Shown: one piece after another, positions 7,244-9,757 of the stretch
Layout of the letters: each line of letters begins with the position of its first letter
How positions within the stretch are numbered: the stretch's first letter is position 1
Source: Planctomycetaceae bacterium
GTDB lineage: Bacteria; Planctomycetota; Planctomycetia; Pirellulales; Pirellulaceae
Assembly (NCBI GenBank): GCA_007129635.1
Contig: SKVE01000633.1
Coordinates: 1-9,757 of the forward strand
Length of the DNA stretch: 9,757 nucleotides
Reading direction: 5' to 3'
Translations under genes and position numbers: made by a program
The notes under the pieces: generated by a model
Told to the model about the DNA's origin: nothing
What the model saw: the letters and a program-made list of their open reading frames with translations, nothing else
The model's database searches: none

Positions 7244-7346
7244 GGGTCGTTCAGAAGGAATCTCGTTACCATCCCCATTGGTCGTCGGGGCAAGCTCGTG
7301 AGTGCTTGTCATCGCACGTCCCCAGTACGATGGTAGCGGTACGCGC

Positions 7347-7354
7347 AGAGGAAG
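7347..7354 (+). promoter_or_regulatory. Ribosome binding site of dnaA
   Basis: AGAGGAAG lies upstream of a TTG at 7358 (5 nt after AGGA) and an in-frame GTG at 7364 (11 nt after AGGA). The spacing favours TTG, but GTG is possible; the choice changes only two residues. Confidence 0.6.
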
Positions 7355-7357
7355 CGT

Positions 7358-8791
7358 TTGAACGTGAGCAAAAGCGATAAGGAAGTCGTTTCGGCCCTGC
7401 GAGCCGCCTTGGCCGAAAGTATCGGCACAGAGCGTTTCGAGTTGTGGTTCGGCGACGGCACACAGCTTGAGTTTCGCAACCGGACATGCTTGGTCCTGGC
7501 GCGAGACCAGTTTCTGATGGATCGCCTGCGGTGCATGTTCCGGCAAGACCTGGAAGAATTGTGCACTGCCATCAGCGGCTCGGCGGCCACCGTCACCTTT
7601 CGGTTGAATGAACAGGCGGCCGCATCGGCTGCCCAGGGACGCCGCTCGCGGTCCCAGCCCGCGAGTCGATCGGCATCATCCGCCCCTGCCGCAAGCACGT
7701 CGGCTGGTCAACCGGATCGGCAAGAAAGTGGCAATCGATCGATCGCTTCGGTTGGTCGCCGTCTGTTCGCATTGGAAGACTACGTAGTCGGCCACACGAA
7801 CCAAATGGCTTACGCAGGGGCTCAGCAAGTGGTCCAGCGGCCGGGACGGATCACCCCCCTGTTCTTGTACGGGCCGCCGGGGATCGGCAAGACGCATTTG
7901 TTGGAGGGCATCGCCTCGGCCGCTCGCCGCCAACGCGTCTTGCGACGGGTGGTGATGTTGTCGTCCGAACAATTCACCAGTTCGTTTCTCGAAGCGCTCC
8001 GCGGTTCGGGCTTGCCCAGTTTTCGGCGGAAGTACCGCGATGTCGAACTGCTGCTGATCGACGATCTGCAGTTCTTCAAAGGCAAAGCGGCGACGATCGT
8101 CGAATTGCTGCACACGGTCGATTCGCTGCTTCGCCAAGGCCGGCAAGTGGTTCTGAGCGCCGATCGATCTCCCTCGGAACTGGAAGCGCTGGGCGGCGAG
8201 TTGATCGGGCGAATCTCGAGCGGACTGGTATGCAGTATCGATCCGGCCGATGAAACGACTCGGTTGGGCATCGCGCGCCGAATGGCCGCCCAACATGAAC
8301 GGCAGATTCCCGAACCGGTTCTGCAGTTGATCGCGGCTCAGGTCAGTGGCGATGCCAGGCTGATCGCCGGTGCGCTGAATCGGTTGGTAGCGACTTCCGA
8401 GGCATTGGGGCAAAAGATCGATCTTCGGTTGGCAGAAACGGCACTCAGCGATTTCTTTTGCATGACGCGGCGCGTGGTGCAACTGGAGGATATCCAGTCG
8501 GCCGTCTGCGACGTTTTCGGGATCGATGTCAAGAGCCTGCAATCGGGGCGAAAGTCGCGTGGGTTGAGTCAACCGCGGATGCTGGCCATGTGGCTGGCTC
8601 GAAAATACACCCGCGCGGCGTTTGTAGAGATCGGCGAATATTTCGGCCGCCGCAGCCACAGCACGGTGATCTCCGCTCAAAAACAAGTCGAGACCTGGGT
8701 GGCCGATGGCCGGAAAATCCAACTGGGCTACGGCGATTGCGATGTCCGCGATGCCATCCGCCGCGTCGAGACGCGTCTAGGCGCTGGCTGA
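7358..8791 (+). CDS. dnaA: Chromosomal replication initiator protein DnaA
   Basis: DnaA binds DnaA boxes, forms an ATP-dependent filament at oriC and melts the duplex. This 477-aa protein has all four domains. Domain I is at about 5-75 (RFELWFG at 26-32). The linker, about 85-135, is rich in Ser, Ala, Arg and Gln. The AAA+ domain has Walker A GPPGIGKT (172-179), Walker B LLLIDD (231-236), sensor-I-region SADR (267-270) and a probable arginine finger at R285 in LIGRISSGL. Domain IV has the helix-turn-helix in SRGLSQPRMLAMWLARKY and EIGEYFG, then RRSHSTV (431-437). Most bacterial DnaA proteins have GRDHTTV there, so base-contacting D433 and T435 (E. coli numbers, which coincide) are Ser here. 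Length is normal and the frame intact. A strong promoter and long leader precede it. No dnaN follows, and downstream DNA looks accessory. Confidence 0.96.
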   Translation: MNVSKSDKEVVSALRAALAESIGTERFELWFGDGTQLEFRNRTCLVLARDQFLMDRLRCMFRQDLEELCTAISGSAATVTFRLNEQAAASAAQGRRSRSQPASRSASSAPAASTSAGQPDRQESGNRSIASVGRRLFALEDYVVGHTNQMAYAGAQQVVQRPGRITPLFLYGPPGIGKTHLLEGIASAARRQRVLRRVVMLSSEQFTSSFLEALRGSGLPSFRRKYRDVELLLIDDLQFFKGKAATIVELLHTVDSLLRQGRQVVLSADRSPSELEALGGELIGRISSGLVCSIDPADETTRLGIARRMAAQHERQIPEPVLQLIAAQVSGDARLIAGALNRLVATSEALGQKIDLRLAETALSDFFCMTRRVVQLEDIQSAVCDVFGIDVKSLQSGRKSRGLSQPRMLAMWLARKYTRAAFVEIGEYFGRRSHSTVISAQKQVETWVADGRKIQLGYGDCDVRDAIRRVETRLGAG

Positions 8792-8867
8792 ACCGACAGC
8801 CGCCGATTCCGTGCCACGTCGCGAGGTGGTATCATCCCCGCGTGATCACAAGAATGGGAAGCGAATA

Positions 8868-9398
8868 ATGGCAAGAGCGGATTTACTCATTCGGCTTGTC
8901 CAATCCGGCATAAGAGATGATAAGGCCAGCTTTCGAAAGGTCGTCCAAGCGATCAGTGCCGAAGAGCGGACCAAGCAACACACGGTGCTTGCGGAGAAAC
9001 TCGATGAGTTGCTTAACGCCGCTCCAGTTGACCGCCCCTTCAACAATGGCGGTGACCCTATGTGCGGTGAGGGGGTGCCGATCATCATCACCGAAAGCGA
9101 AAAGTTATCGGGAAGAAAACCGGAATACAGGCTTCTTGATGATTCTGAGCTGATGCTGACAATTTTTGCCGCGCAACCACCTCATGCGAGGACTGAACCA
9201 CGAATGGACACGAATAAACACGAATCAAAATTGGACAAACAGTCATTGGTGTGCATTCGTGGTTCTATTCGATCGTTCATAACAGCGCCTGCTTGTGTCT
9301 CGAAGAACAGACCTTGTGGGGGCAGACGGTGTGCCGTGTCTGGTTGCCGAACCAGGACGCGGTGGTGCGAGTGCCCCGCTCCGCCTTGCGGCCGCTGA
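8868..9398 (+). pseudogene. N-terminal remnant of a probable AAA+ ATPase gene, truncated
   Basis: The frame opens with an ATG at 8868, with GGGAA 7 nt upstream, and stays open for 176 codons. Only about the first 92 residues look like a protein N-terminus: a helical charged region beginning MARADLLIRLVQSG and going on through AISAEERTKQHTVLAEKLDE (28-47). From memory this resembles the start of bacterial AAA-family ATPases that reach a GPPGNGKT Walker A some 100-150 residues in; no Walker A is present here. After LLDD (about 89-92, near 9143) the sequence loses that character, reads through an inverted repeat, and then overlaps the helicase remnant in another frame until the stop at 9396-9398. 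I therefore call it a 3'-truncated gene. The family assignment is tentative. The 76-nt gap after dnaA holds no clear promoter. It may still be expressed as a short protein. Confidence 0.5.
9195..9265. repeat. Imperfect inverted repeat with 10-bp phased CACGAAT units
   Basis: GAACCACGAATG (9195-9206) is matched perfectly by CATTCGTGGTTC (9254-9265). Counting inward, the arms agree at 19 of 21 positions around a spacer of about 29 nt. The left arm carries three CACGAAT units at exact 10-bp spacing (9199, 9209 and 9219). From memory, similar ACGAATGGACACGAAT palindromes are dispersed in many planctomycete and related genomes, often near decayed genes, and may be non-autonomous MITE/REP-like elements. 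No transposase, terminal target duplication or second copy is seen in this window. Confidence 0.7.
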
Positions 9399-9626
9399 GT
9401 GCCGACCTGCAGCCGGAGATCGAAGCTGGGCGCATTGCCTATGTGGCGGCTGCAGCCAAGGTGGCCGAGGTGCTCGAAGGGGCCACCGGTACCACCGACG
9501 GCCAGGTGCTGCTGGCTGACGAAGTGGGCCTCGGCAAAACCATCGAGGCCGGGCTGGTCGTGCCCGAGTTCAAGCTGCGCGGACTACGGGCTGGACGACG
9601 AGCTGTTGAGATTGAAGGGCAACTAG
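9290..9626 (+). pseudogene. Decayed SNF2/RapA-like helicase fragment
   Basis: The frame through CTC at 9299 encodes EEQTLWGQTVCRVWLPNQDA, a segment of similar character through residues such as SADLQPEIEAGRIAYVAAAA, then LLADEVGLGKTIEAGL (motif I at 9518-9556). That motif I is characteristic of SNF2-family helicases of the RapA/HepA type, some of which serve in phage defence such as DISARM. In intact members a PHQ/PYQ (Q-type) motif sits about 20-35 residues before motif I. Here only a few residues separate the N-terminal segment from it, so an internal piece seems lost. After KLRG (about 9580) the frame stops looking like a helicase, while the +1 frame reads DYGLDDELLRLKGN and stops at 9624-9626, which looks like a genuine C-terminus. 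No plausible start codon with a ribosome binding site is seen. The pattern suggests two deletions, or a collapsed assembly. Confidence 0.6.
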
Positions 9627-9665
9627 ATCAGGGATGGGACGTCAGTGCCTGGGACTTCGGAACAC

Positions 9666-9757
9666 ATGAAATGGCTCGTCGACACCGGCGAACGGCTGAA
9701 GACCAACGACCGCAAGGAGGTCAAAGCCTGGGAATCCCGCCAGGAAAAAATAAAAAA
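9666..9757 (+). CDS. Unassigned partial gene, 5' end only
   Basis: Thirty codons run from the ATG at 9666 to the window edge, beginning MKWLVDTGERLKTNDRKEVK. An in-frame stop lies at 9624-9626, so 39 nt separate it from the preceding helicase remnant, a typical operon spacing. The ribosome binding site is weak (CGGA about 5 nt upstream). The product is hydrophilic, without a signal peptide in the part seen. I cannot name the family. It may be the next gene of the same accessory cluster, intact or decayed. The last 16 bases are almost all A, which may be coding (Lys-rich) or an artefact of a sequence end. Confidence 0.4.
   Translation, partial: MKWLVDTGERLKTNDRKEVKAWESRQEKIK

Larger units (their letters stand above)
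6967..7357 (+). other. Non-coding stretch upstream of dnaA
   Basis: This 391-nt gap holds the dnaA promoter (7160-7187), a leader hairpin (7220-7243) and the ribosome binding site. The first 130 nt are T-rich, with several TTTT runs. I found no clear terminator for the purC unit. I looked for canonical DnaA boxes (TTATCCACA) and saw only poor matches: TTTTCCACC at 7024-7032 (7 of 9) and TGTGGTTTT at 7005-7013 (6 of 9 as its reverse complement). Open frames here are arginine-rich and do not resemble known proteins. Confidence 0.55.

Noticed and set aside
7099..7380. 93-codon plus-strand frame overlapping the dnaA start
   Set aside because: It starts with GTG without a good ribosome binding site, spans the predicted dnaA promoter and leader, and resembles no protein I know.
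7676..8722. Minus-strand open frame of 348 codons
   Set aside because: It is antisense to dnaA, with composition expected of a shadow frame in GC-rich DNA and no recognisable motifs.
8801..8836. Promoter-like TTCCGT-17 nt-TATCAT before the ATPase-like remnant
   Set aside because: The spacing is good, but the -35 hexamer matches poorly; too weak to annotate.
9295..9519. Plus-strand open frame of 74 codons over the helicase remnant
   Set aside because: The helicase motif I reads in a different frame; this one gives a Gly/Ala/Arg-rich shadow product.

Overview
The window looks like a chromosomal segment of a planctomycete, probably Pirellulales-like. The evidence is a moderately GC-rich base composition, an ArgS with a long coiled-coil insert, a DnaA whose DNA-binding signature reads RRSHST where most bacteria have GRDHTT, and a GH10-like protein starting MGLMRFHLP. 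The lineage call rests on remembered family features, not on a search.

Minus strand, read right to left (4881 to 1): a GH10-fold protein lacking both catalytic glutamates, an HD-domain phosphohydrolase of the dGTPase/SAMHD1 type (26 nt gap), rsfS, the ribosomal silencing factor (151 nt gap with a weak promoter candidate), and argS, arginyl-tRNA synthetase (16 nt gap), which runs off the left edge. This looks like one or two transcription units, with translation-related genes at the downstream end.

Plus strand, starting from a 208-nt divergent region after position 4897: purC (purine synthesis), a GNAT acetyltransferase 13 nt downstream, a 391-nt non-coding stretch with a near-consensus sigma70 promoter and a leader of about 160 nt, then dnaA, the replication initiator.

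Downstream of dnaA (8792 to 9757) the character changes. There is an N-terminal remnant of what is probably an AAA+ ATPase gene, an inverted repeat with 10-bp phased CACGAAT units, a decayed SNF2/RapA-type helicase fragment that keeps motif I but seems to have lost its flanks, and the first 30 codons of an unassigned gene cut by the right edge. I read this as accessory DNA, possibly the remains of a defence island, in decay. An assembly artefact near a contig end is a real alternative. No intact new system is visible; the most unusual intact gene is the GH10-like putative pseudoenzyme.
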